Source of the DNA: Hyphomicrobiales bacterium
Lineage (GTDB): Bacteria; Pseudomonadota; Alphaproteobacteria; Rhizobiales; NORP267
Length of the DNA: 64,000 nt
Direction: 5' to 3'
NCBI GenBank assembly: GCA_021775855.1
Contig: JAJFGZ010000040.1
Location: 62,001 to 126,000 of the forward strand
Below are positions 27,380 through 34,774 of the stretch, in pieces (position 1 is the first letter of the stretch; every line of letters begins with the position of its first letter). The notes under the pieces are model-generated. The model did no database searches and was not told the DNA's origin. It saw nothing but the letters and a program-made list of their open reading frames with translations. A program made the translations under genes and the position numbers.

Positions 27380-28301
27380 GGTCGTACCTGACCGGCGTCG
27401 CGTAGGCCGGGTCGTCGTGCAGCGTCCAATAGGTTTCGCGGATATCCAGCGCAACGCGGGAATTCGATTTATTCCCAACCGGGGTGCCATCGAGGCTGCG
27501 GATCGGTATGACGCCGCCAGCCGTGGATGATATGAAAATCTCGTCGGCGTCGCGCAGTATCTTCTCCGGCACGGTTGTGACCCGGACATCCAGGCCCTGG
27601 CGTTCGGCGATTTCCAACACCGTGCGCCGGGTAATTCCCATCAGAACGCCCGCATCCGGCGTCCACAATGTGCCGTCCTTGAAGACAAAGGTGTTGAAGC
27701 CCGCGCCCTCGGTCACGTTGCCGTGGCGGTTCAAGTGCACCGCGACTTTGGCGCCGGTATCGCTCGCCTCGATCATGCCCCGGGTCAGATCACCCCACTG
27801 AAAATTCTTGATGGTCGGGTCCAGTGTTTCTGGCGCCGTACGCTCGGGGTTGGCCACGATCATGTCGATCCCGGCTTCCTGCTCGTCGAACGGCGCGATC
27901 CAGGAGAAAGGAATTGTGAACCCGTAAACCCTGTTTTCGCAATCAAGCGGGTTGCGCGACCCCTTGGCGAGGCGGCCGCGGGTGGCGGTGAAATTGACAT
28001 AGGCCTTGTCAAACCCCGTCCGCGCTACCATGCCGTGCAACATCCGGATCAACTCGTCTTTTGCGAGCGGCAGTGAAAAACGCAACCGGTCGCAACTGCC
28101 GAGGAACCGGTCCACGTGATCATTGAGCCGGAAGAAATTTCCGTTCCACACATGGACCACATCGTAGGTGGCGTCTGAGCGGATAAATCCCAGATCAGTG
28201 AGCGGTACACTCGCTTCCGCGACCGGAACAAACGCCCCGTTCACGTAAGCCGCGCCCTCGGCAAAGATTTTCGTGTCCTGAATATTCATGCCAGCCATCA
28301 T
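27366..28301 (-). CDS. Class IV transaminase of the (R)-amine transaminase type
   Basis: About 311 residues, PLP fold type IV. The segments VPLTDLGFIRSDATYDVV, VWNGNFFRLNDHVDRF and the PLP-lysine region DPTIKNFQWGDLTRGM, followed by GNVTEGAGFNTFVFKDG and LMGITRRTVLEIAERQG, are like those of fungal (R)-selective omega-transaminases (Aspergillus type) rather than IlvE or D-alanine transaminase. So it may act on (R)-amines or D-amino acids. Several ATGs lie close together (28301, 28298, 28289) without a strong ribosome site; I use the first. Coupled with the asparaginase gene. Confidence 0.82.
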   Translation of the reverse strand: MMAGMNIQDTKIFAEGAAYVNGAFVPVAEASVPLTDLGFIRSDATYDVVHVWNGNFFRLNDHVDRFLGSCDRLRFSLPLAKDELIRMLHGMVARTGFDKAYVNFTATRGRLAKGSRNPLDCENRVYGFTIPFSWIAPFDEQEAGIDMIVANPERTAPETLDPTIKNFQWGDLTRGMIEASDTGAKVAVHLNRHGNVTEGAGFNTFVFKDGTLWTPDAGVLMGITRRTVLEIAERQGLDVRVTTVPEKILRDADEIFISSTAGGVIPIRSLDGTPVGNKSNSRVALDIRETYWTLHDDPAYATPVRYDLADV

Positions 28302-28358
28302 CTGCCAACGGCCCGGCAAATTCAATCCAAGATTCTATTGATTGCTGTCGCGGTGGGC

Positions 28359-28433
28359 TGGTTGGGGCGGTAGGGATCGAACCTACGAATGACGGGATCA
28401 AAACCCGCTGCCTTACCACTTGGCTACGCCCCA
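28359..28433 (-). tRNA. tRNA-Gln (TTG anticodon)
   Basis: Reading leftward, TGGGGCG opens the acceptor stem and pairs with CGCCCCA, followed by the encoded ACCA end. The anticodon stem-loop is GCGGG-TTTTGAT-CCCGT with anticodon TTG, and GGTTCGATCC is the T arm. 75 bases including CCA. It lies just downstream of the leftward RACo gene. Confidence 0.95.
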
Positions 28434-28515
28434 GAACGGTTGGTCATATAACCCTATCTGCGATTCCCTGCAACGCACTTCAACGGGAAACAACGGCTTC
28501 GCAATGGCATCCCGG

Positions 28516-30537
28516 CTATTGACGCGTGGTGCGGGACCGGCCCGCGCGCCGGGTCCGCCGGGGGCCAGCGCCATTTTCCACCTGCGTTTCTTGGGGCAGA
28601 TCAACAACTCTGCGTAAATTTGCATACGGCGCTGTTTTATGTGGCATCGCCATGGCGTCTACAAAATGCGCCTGGAACCGTGGCTCCACGGCAGTTTCGA
28701 TCTTTTCGATTTTTGCGACAAGCGCCTCGATCTCGGTGCGGGACTTGGCGTTCAGCAATGCGATGCGGGCTCCGGTCCCCGCCGCATTGCCCGCCGAAGA
28801 GACATGATCGAGCGCGCAATCCGGGATCAGGCCGAGGATCATGGCGTATTTCGGATCGATATGGCTGCCAAACGCACCCGCAAGCACGATACGATCTACC
28901 GTGTCGATTTCCATCTCGTCCATCAGCAACCGGGCACCCGCATAGAGCGCGCCTTTGGCGAGCTGGATGGCCCGCACATCGTTCTGGGTGACCCGGATTT
29001 CCGGAATACCCTGGTGCAACAGATAGGAGAAGGTCCGGCCTTCAGGGATCAGGCGCGGGCAGAATTCCCGTTTCGTCCCGTCGATGATGCCGTCTTTTGT
29101 CAGCAACTCAGTTAGCAGCATCTCCGCCAATGCCTCGATGATGCCGGATCCGCAAATGCCGGTAACACCGATATTTGCGACGTCCTCGGCGAAACCCTCC
29201 TCGTTCGACCAGAGATCGCTGCCGATAACCTTGAATTTTGGTTCAAACGTACCCCGATCTATGCGCACGCGCTCGATCGCTCCCGGCGCGGCGCGCTGGC
29301 CGCTTGATATCTGCGCGCCCTCAAAAGCCGGGCCGGTCGGCGACGATGCCGCCAGCAGACGGTCTTTGTTGCCAAGCACGATTTCAGCATTGGTGCCTAC
29401 ATCCACCAGCAGACTAATGGCCTCGCCAAGATGGGGGGCTTCGGACAAGACCATGGCAGCGGTATCCGCCCCTACATGGCCGGCAATGCAGGGCAGAAAA
29501 TAGCATTGCGTTCCGGCGCCAAGGCTTGCAATCGCGAGACTGGCGGCGCTCCGCTCCAGCGCCTCGTTCGTCACAAGCGCGAACGGTGCGTGGCCCAACT
29601 GAACGGGGTCAAATCCCAGCAACAAATGGTGCATGACAGGGTTGCCGACAAGGGTCACGACTGCAACGTTTTCGCCTGGAATACCGGCTTCAGCAATCGC
29701 CTCGGCAAAGACCTGATCGATACCTGCGCGGATACTTGCCGTCAGCTCGGCCGCGCCGCCGTCATTCATCATCGCGTAGGAAACGCGGCTCATCAGATCT
29801 TCGCCAAACCGGATCTGCGGGTTCATCTGTCCGCAGGCAGCGACCACCTCGCCGGTCGCGAGATCGCATAAATGCGCGGCGATTGTTGTCGATCCCACGT
29901 CGACCGCGATCCCGTATAACCGGTCCTCAAAACCGGGCCAAAGCCGCATAATTTTATTGCCCTGATAGACAGCAACAGTGACCCGCCAATCACCCTTTCT
30001 GAGCACCGCCTGGAGGGTCTCCAGGGCGTCTGGTTCGATTGCACGGATGGACAGGTTCCACTGCTCGCGAAGCGACGTGACCAGGCGTTGGTGGTCGCCA
30101 TCGGGAACGCCCATATCAGGCTCCGCAACCTCCACATAATGGAGACGCACGACCGGGTCGATCTCGATGGCGCGCACTTCGGCGCGTTTTCGCACAACCT
30201 GCCGGTGGATCTGGCTTTCGGGTGGCACGTCAACCACCAGATCGCCGAGAAGCCGGGCGTGGCAGGAAAGCCTCCGGCCGGCAATCAGACCGGTCCGGAC
30301 ATCAAACCGTCGTTCGGGATCTGTCAGCGGTTCGACATTGCCCGCATTACTGACAATGCCATGTTTAGCGAAGTCGCCCTCGGCTATTACGACCTGGCAG
30401 CGCCCGCAAATGCCGCGCCCGCCGCATACCGAATCTACGTCGACGCCCAATTGCCGGGCGCAGTCGAGCAGCGGGGTCCCGGTGGAAAACCGGCCCTTTT
30501 TTCCCGAAGGTATGAATACGACAAGAGGGTCTTTCAC
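28516..30537 (-). CDS. RACo-type ATP-dependent reductive activator of corrinoid proteins
   Basis: 673 residues. N-terminal plant-type [2Fe-2S] ferredoxin domain with Cys38, Cys44, Cys47 and Cys92, a linker domain, then an ASKHA ATPase domain (YGIAVDVGSTTIAAHL near residue 207, LLVDVGTNAEIVLGN near 373, IVLAGAFGSHID near the end). Family members reduce Co(II) corrinoid back to Co(I) after accidental oxidation of methyltransferase systems. GTG start with GGGGAAG upstream. The last 16 residues carry seven Arg and almost no acid. It is the last gene of the six-gene corrinoid operon. Confidence 0.92.
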   Translation of the reverse strand: MKDPLVVFIPSGKKGRFSTGTPLLDCARQLGVDVDSVCGGRGICGRCQVVIAEGDFAKHGIVSNAGNVEPLTDPERRFDVRTGLIAGRRLSCHARLLGDLVVDVPPESQIHRQVVRKRAEVRAIEIDPVVRLHYVEVAEPDMGVPDGDHQRLVTSLREQWNLSIRAIEPDALETLQAVLRKGDWRVTVAVYQGNKIMRLWPGFEDRLYGIAVDVGSTTIAAHLCDLATGEVVAACGQMNPQIRFGEDLMSRVSYAMMNDGGAAELTASIRAGIDQVFAEAIAEAGIPGENVAVVTLVGNPVMHHLLLGFDPVQLGHAPFALVTNEALERSAASLAIASLGAGTQCYFLPCIAGHVGADTAAMVLSEAPHLGEAISLLVDVGTNAEIVLGNKDRLLAASSPTGPAFEGAQISSGQRAAPGAIERVRIDRGTFEPKFKVIGSDLWSNEEGFAEDVANIGVTGICGSGIIEALAEMLLTELLTKDGIIDGTKREFCPRLIPEGRTFSYLLHQGIPEIRVTQNDVRAIQLAKGALYAGARLLMDEMEIDTVDRIVLAGAFGSHIDPKYAMILGLIPDCALDHVSSAGNAAGTGARIALLNAKSRTEIEALVAKIEKIETAVEPRFQAHFVDAMAMPHKTAPYANLRRVVDLPQETQVENGAGPRRTRRAGRSRTTRQ

Positions 30538-30576
30538 GTTTGATGCTTCCCCGGCTCGTTTTATCCGGAACCTGCC

Positions 30577-31482
30577 CTAGGCCTGACGCCGACGCCTGCC
30601 ACCCCGACGGCCACCTCGTCCTTCTTCGCCTTCTGCCGGTGGCTCTCTGTACGCCCTGATCCAGGCCCGGCAATTCGGGTCGTGCCCCATAACGACATCG
30701 GCACCACGTACAGCGGCCATTTCCGGTTCGTGCAGCGGATTAGTGATAGCCGATGTCATGCCAGCGCCAATCGCCATGGAGAGAAAGGCTGCGTTCATAT
30801 AGTGGCGGTTGGGCAGGCCAAAGCTCACATTGGACGCGCCGCAGGTGGTGTTGACCTTGAGTTCTTCGCGGAGGCGCCGGATCAGATTGAGCGCCGAGGT
30901 GCCGGCTGAATCCATTGCGCCGACCGGCATAATAAGCGGATCAACAACAACATCCTCGTGGCTGATGCCGAAATCCGCCGCACGCTCGACGATTTTCCTG
31001 GCAACCTGGAAACGTTCGTCCGGGTCCTCCGAAATGCCGGTTTCATCGTTCGAAATAGCGACAACAGCCGCGCCATGTTTGGCGACCAGTGGCAATACCC
31101 GCTCCAGCACCTCTTCTTCACCAGTGACTGAATTCACCAGCGCTTTGCCCTTGTATACTGCCAGCCCGGCTTCCAACGCTTCGATGATCGAGGAATCGAT
31201 CGATATCGGCGCGTCGGTCAGGCTCTGCACAAGCTGGATACATTTGGCCAGAATGCGCGGTTCGTCGGCCATGGGGATGCCCGCATTGACGTCGAGCATC
31301 TGCGCCCCCGCCCGGATCTGGGCCAAAGCATCCGCCTCAACCCGGCTATAGTCGCCCACCTTCATTTCGGCAGCGAGTAATTTCCGCCCGGTGGGGTTTA
31401 TTCGCTCGCCAATAACAACAAAGGGCACATCAAAGCCGATAACGACCTCTTTGGTGGCCGAACTAAGGACGGTACGAGTCAT
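30577..31482 (-). CDS. Methyltetrahydrofolate:corrinoid methyltransferase (pterin-binding, AcsE/MtgA type)
   Basis: 301 residues, TIM-barrel pterin-binding protein. Typical: VVIGERINPTGRKLL, AQMLDVNAGIPMADE, ISIDSSIIEALEAGL, ALVNSVTGEEE, AAVVAISNDE and TCGASNVSFGLPNRH. It should move the methyl group from the methyl-corrinoid protein to tetrahydrofolate (or the reverse). The C-terminal 14 residues are an extreme Gly/Arg tail (seven Arg) after a short acidic EGEEG; the barrel ends before it. AGGA precedes the ATG; 15 bases separate it from the upstream MTHFR gene. Confidence 0.92.
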   Translation of the reverse strand: MTRTVLSSATKEVVIGFDVPFVVIGERINPTGRKLLAAEMKVGDYSRVEADALAQIRAGAQMLDVNAGIPMADEPRILAKCIQLVQSLTDAPISIDSSIIEALEAGLAVYKGKALVNSVTGEEEVLERVLPLVAKHGAAVVAISNDETGISEDPDERFQVARKIVERAADFGISHEDVVVDPLIMPVGAMDSAGTSALNLIRRLREELKVNTTCGASNVSFGLPNRHYMNAAFLSMAIGAGMTSAITNPLHEPEMAAVRGADVVMGHDPNCRAWIRAYREPPAEGEEGRGGRRGGRRRRQA

Positions 31483-31497
31483 TGAGCTTGATCCTGT

Positions 31498-32550
31498 CTA
31501 GTGTTGCTGAACTTTTTCCAAAATACGCTGTTTGATTGCCGCTGCCTCGATCAGCGCTTGATCGCCCGGCACCGGCTCGCGCTTCCACGGCTTTCTGCCT
31601 TTCAGAACACCGGATTGCTCGACAATATCGGCCACCAACTCCTCCTGGCGGTAGGCCATCACATGGACACCGGCGACGCCTGCCATATCCTTGACCTGCT
31701 GCATGATCTCAATGCAGATATTCCGGCCTTCGCGCTTCTGATCTTTGGCACCTTCGAGGCGATCAATGACTGCGTCCGGTATATGAATTCCCGGAACGTT
31801 ACCTCTGATCCAGCGGGCTGCACGCGCTGACGCCAGGGGGCCGACCCCAACCAGAATAAAGCACTGCCGGTCGAGACCCAGGTCTAGCACGCGGGTCATG
31901 TATTCCTTCAACATTGCCACATCGAAGCAATATTGGCTCTGGACGAATTGGGCCCCTGCCTCGATTTTCTTGCCTAAGCGCAACGCGCGGAATTCGTAAG
32001 GCGGGGCAAATGGATTGATCGCCGCGCCCAAAAACAGTTTCGGAGGCTCGGTGATTGCACGCCCCGACAGAAATCTGCCCTCATCGCGCATAGTGCGGAT
32101 GGTTGTCAAAAGCGACATGCAATCGAAATCGAACACCGGCTTGGCGCCCGGCTGGTCACCGGCCTGGACCCCATCGCCAGTAAGACACAGGATATTGGCG
32201 ACCCCCATCGCGGCAGCCCCCAGAACGTCGCCCTGGATCGCGATCCGGTTGCGGTCGCGGCACGATATCTGCAAAACCGGGGCGTAGCCGACCCGGGTCA
32301 ATAACGCACAGATGCCGACGCTCGACATGTGACAATTGGCACCCGACCCGTCGGTTGCGTTGATGGCATCGACCCATCCGTCGAACACTTCGCCGCGCTC
32401 ATAGACTTTGTTAGGGTCAGCTGAATCGGGCGGGTTCAATTCGGCGGTCACCGCGAATTCTCCGCGCCGCAAGATCCGCTCCAGCCTACCGGCAGACGAA
32501 TGCCCATCGGGGACGAAGCTTAAATCTTCGGGGTCGAATTCCTGCACCAT
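31498..32550 (-). CDS. Methylenetetrahydrofolate reductase (MetF-like)
   Basis: 350 residues, TIM-barrel flavoenzyme. Recognisable: FAVTAELNPPDSAD, DAINATDGSGANCHMSS, QISCRDRNRIAIQGDVLGA, ILCLTGDG and FVQSQYCFDV. It is longer than typical MetF. In this operon it probably oxidises methyl- to methylene-tetrahydrofolate so that the methyl carbon enters C1 metabolism. ATG 32550 has GGGAG upstream and shares one base with the stop of the preceding MTHFR-C gene; a longer open frame upstream overlaps that gene and is not family-like. Confidence 0.9.
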   Translation of the reverse strand: MVQEFDPEDLSFVPDGHSSAGRLERILRRGEFAVTAELNPPDSADPNKVYERGEVFDGWVDAINATDGSGANCHMSSVGICALLTRVGYAPVLQISCRDRNRIAIQGDVLGAAAMGVANILCLTGDGVQAGDQPGAKPVFDFDCMSLLTTIRTMRDEGRFLSGRAITEPPKLFLGAAINPFAPPYEFRALRLGKKIEAGAQFVQSQYCFDVAMLKEYMTRVLDLGLDRQCFILVGVGPLASARAARWIRGNVPGIHIPDAVIDRLEGAKDQKREGRNICIEIMQQVKDMAGVAGVHVMAYRQEELVADIVEQSGVLKGRKPWKREPVPGDQALIEAAAIKQRILEKVQQH

Positions 32551-33104
32551 CAGGCTTGCTCCCGCCGAACAGATATTTCCGTAGCTTGGATCGATGTTTC
32601 CCGGAGCCAGGCGGACGTGCCGATCAAACTCTGATCGACGGGCGGTTGGACATTCAGGATCGCGTCGTCCGCACGCATTGACTGGCTGCCGCGCCAGCCC
32701 TGGACCCAGACGCATGGCATGTCCGGTTCGACCTCGCAATGACCATTGGCCCGCACCCCGCCGCAAGGACCGTTGCGCAGGGTTTTTGGGCAATTCATCG
32801 GACACGACATGCCAGTCGACGACAGGATGCACTGCCCGCACATGCGGCAATCAAACAACAATCCCTTGACGTTCCGCTCCACAAACAGGATCGGGCGCTC
32901 GATGCGTTTGTAGCCAATCCACTCAAACACCTTGTGCAACTTGACCAACGCACCTGCAAAACGATTATACAGGCTTTCCAGAAACCGGGCGTGGCGCACT
33001 GACCAATGCCGCACGGTGTAGCGCATACGGACCCGGCGATTCAGGCTTGTGCCCGCCGGTTCGTACGCTTCGCCAGATGGTTGATTACGCCTCTTGAAGG
33101 ACAC
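32550..33104 (-). CDS. Methylenetetrahydrofolate reductase C-terminal-domain protein (MTHFR-C)
   Basis: 184 residues. Central Cys-rich part with FDCRMCGQCILSSTGMSCP, NCPKTLRNGPCGG and HCEVEPDMPCVW matches the MTHFR-C domain that accompanies MetF-like proteins in acetogens and C1 clusters. The nine or so cysteines could hold an iron-sulfur centre. An Arg-rich N-terminal section precedes it. It overlaps the DUF1638 gene by 20 bases and touches the MTHFR gene, so the two are expected to be made together and form a complex. Confidence 0.87.
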   Translation of the reverse strand: MSFKRRNQPSGEAYEPAGTSLNRRVRMRYTVRHWSVRHARFLESLYNRFAGALVKLHKVFEWIGYKRIERPILFVERNVKGLLFDCRMCGQCILSSTGMSCPMNCPKTLRNGPCGGVRANGHCEVEPDMPCVWVQGWRGSQSMRADDAILNVQPPVDQSLIGTSAWLRETSIQATEISVRREQA

Positions 33105-33729
33105 GCTCGCTGCCCTCCTCGCTGGCCCGGACCGGAAAAGATTTCAGGAACATCTCGATCCCGCCGATCCCCGTCGGCCGGTGGACAAATTCCAGATCAA
33201 GACGCCGGGCGGCGGCTTTGGCCTGTTCGAGCAAGCCATTGTCGGCTTTCTGCGACAGATAGACCACGCGCTTGTAATGGCCAAAATAATCGACGCGCAG
33301 ATGCGGGAAACGGTCGAGGCCGAGCCCCTTGATGATCAGCCGGTCAAAAAACCGGACCAGATAATCGGTCAGATATAGACTGCCGAGCTCTTCTTCAGCC
33401 ATGGCTTCGAAGACTGTGCTACCTGCATAAAATTCGTAGCAATGGGCCCCGCCGATACGTGCAACGCCTTCCTCTTCAAGAACCTTGTCGAGCAACCCGC
33501 CGGTGCCACAATCGCCGTAAACGGCAAAAATATCGCTGTATTTACCGGTCGCTTTCGCGGCCCTGATTTTGGCGCGGATGGCGTCCGGAATATGCTGCGG
33601 GCGGTTGTGCAAATCGGCGGGCAGGCAGGTCAGCTCCATATGCCCCCAGTTGTTCTTCTCAATCGCCCATATAATTTCGCGCGCCAGCGCCCCGCACCCA
33701 ATTAGCAGGATCGACGCCGGCCCGTTCAT
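33085..33729 (-). CDS. DUF1638 protein
   Basis: 214 residues of the DUF1638 family: the start ILLIGCGALAREIIWAIEKN, LTCLPADLHNRPQHIPDAI, FAVYGDCGTGGLLD and GGAHCYEFYAG. No reaction is known for the family; it recurs beside corrinoid methyltransferase genes. Conserved Cys and His (GDCGTGG, GGAHCYE) could bind a metal or corrinoid. Its ATG overlaps the corrinoid-protein stop by four bases (33726-33729), and it overlaps the MTHFR-C gene at the other end, so it is embedded in the operon. Confidence 0.85.
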   Translation of the reverse strand: MNGPASILLIGCGALAREIIWAIEKNNWGHMELTCLPADLHNRPQHIPDAIRAKIRAAKATGKYSDIFAVYGDCGTGGLLDKVLEEEGVARIGGAHCYEFYAGSTVFEAMAEEELGSLYLTDYLVRFFDRLIIKGLGLDRFPHLRVDYFGHYKRVVYLSQKADNGLLEQAKAAARRLDLEFVHRPTGIGGIEMFLKSFPVRASEEGSERVLQEA

Positions 33730-34463
33730 TGCGCCGCCATCCCAACGGCAGCGGCAGACCCCTGTCTTTTCGACATAAATTCCTTAGCGATCTCGACCGA
33801 GATTGCGGCGTCACGGCAATAGGCGTCGGCGCCGACATTGTCGGCAAATTCTTCGTTCAGGGGCGCGCCGCCTACAAGAACAATATAATCGTTGCGGATG
33901 CCTTTTTCCTTCAGGGCTTCGACCACGACCTTCATGTACGGCATGGTTGTGGTAAGCAGCGCCGACATACCCAGAATGTCGGGCTGGTGCTCATCAAGGG
34001 CAGTAAGATAGGCGTCGACATCGTTGTTTATTCCGATATCGATGACCTCAAACCCGGCGCCTTCCATCATCATGCCGACAAGATTCTTGCCGATATCGTG
34101 GATATCGCCCTTGACGGTACCGATGACTATCTTGCCCATGCGCGGCGCGCCGGATTCCGCCAGCAGCGGGCGCAAGATTGCCATGCCGGCCTTCATGGCA
34201 TTGGCGGATTGCAAAACCTCGGGAACAAACAGAATTCCATCGCGGAAATCGATACCAACGATGCGCATACCTTCGACCAATGCCTCGGTCAGAACCTTGT
34301 AAGGCTCCCAGTCGCGCTGGAGCAGAATATTGGTGCCCTCAGCAATTTCGTCGGCGAGCCCATCGTAGAGATCGTCGTGCATCTGCGCGACGAGATCGGC
34401 ATCGTTCAATTCTGCGAGAACGACGTCGTCTTCGCCGTCGACCTGACCGTCATTTTCAGCCAT
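33726..34463 (-). CDS. Corrinoid (cobalamin-binding) protein of the MtbC/MttC/MtgC type
   Basis: 245 residues. Helical cap domain (about residues 25-105, with FVPEVLQSANAMKAGM) then a Rossmann-like B12 domain with the base-off motif GDIHDIGKN (Asp120, His122, Gly125), MSALLTTTMPYMK and VLVGGAPLNEEFA. It carries the methyl group between the MttB-like and MeTr enzymes. The first 24 residues have nine Asp/Glu and no basic residue, unlike its Arg-tailed partners. I start at ATG 34463; the frame is open further upstream without a ribosome site. First gene of the leftward operon. Confidence 0.93.
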   Translation of the reverse strand: MAENDGQVDGEDDVVLAELNDADLVAQMHDDLYDGLADEIAEGTNILLQRDWEPYKVLTEALVEGMRIVGIDFRDGILFVPEVLQSANAMKAGMAILRPLLAESGAPRMGKIVIGTVKGDIHDIGKNLVGMMMEGAGFEVIDIGINNDVDAYLTALDEHQPDILGMSALLTTTMPYMKVVVEALKEKGIRNDYIVLVGGAPLNEEFADNVGADAYCRDAAISVEIAKEFMSKRQGSAAAVGMAAQ

Positions 34464-34774
34464 GACACCCAACTCCAATAGCGTCGGTTCCATACCTTGA
34501 GGCACGGATATGGCAAATTGTGCCGTCAATCTCGTAAATATCGAAGGTCAAAAACGAACTCAAACCAATAAAACGCGACATTTGGGCGAAATCTGACGCA
34601 CATATCAACGCCGCAAAACGCGTTGATATGTGCGTCGCATACGCGCACGTCGCTGGATTGCGCCAACGCGGCGCAATTGGACCATGCGGATCGCCCGCAT
34701 TCGCCGATAATATGCCGTCATATGGGGACAGCCATTTAGACCCGTTGATCGGGCTAAATTTGGAGTTTGCGGGA
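34464..34774. other. Divergent control region of the corrinoid module
   Basis: 311 bases between the corrinoid-protein gene and the MttB-family gene. The main content is the long perfect inverted repeat described separately. I looked for the cobalamin riboswitch box and for terminator hairpins and saw neither. Flanking G+C is lower on the left side. Confidence 0.6.
34595..34636. promoter_or_regulatory. Perfect 17-bp inverted repeat, candidate operator for both divergent units
   Basis: GACGCACATATCAACGC (34595-34611) and its exact complement (34620-34636) flank eight bases. The centre, 34615.5, is within four bases of the middle of the intergenic region. A second overlapping repeat, GTGCG/CGCAC, spans 34630-34648. 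Such length and symmetry fit a dimeric regulator site or a transcribed hairpin; no T-run follows, so a terminator is unlikely. Confidence 0.75.

Noticed and set aside
27380-27589. Longer N-terminus of the asparaginase
   Set aside because: The 70 extra residues are Arg/Pro/Ser-rich, lie within the coding sequence of the upstream transaminase in another frame and do not match the family, which begins at DPVLIEV.
32551-32850. Longer N-terminus of the MTHFR
   Set aside because: The extension lies inside the MTHFR-C gene in another frame and is not family-like; ATG 32550 has a ribosome site.
34628-34774. N-terminal extension of the MttB-family protein
   Set aside because: The open frame extends to 34628 but would pass through the right arm of the inverted repeat and lacks a ribosome site; ATG 34775 has TGGAG at correct distance.
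34464-34774. Cobalamin riboswitch upstream of the corrinoid operon
   Set aside because: I looked on both strands for the conserved B12 box (GCCACTG) and the associated arms and did not find them. mutA also lacks one.
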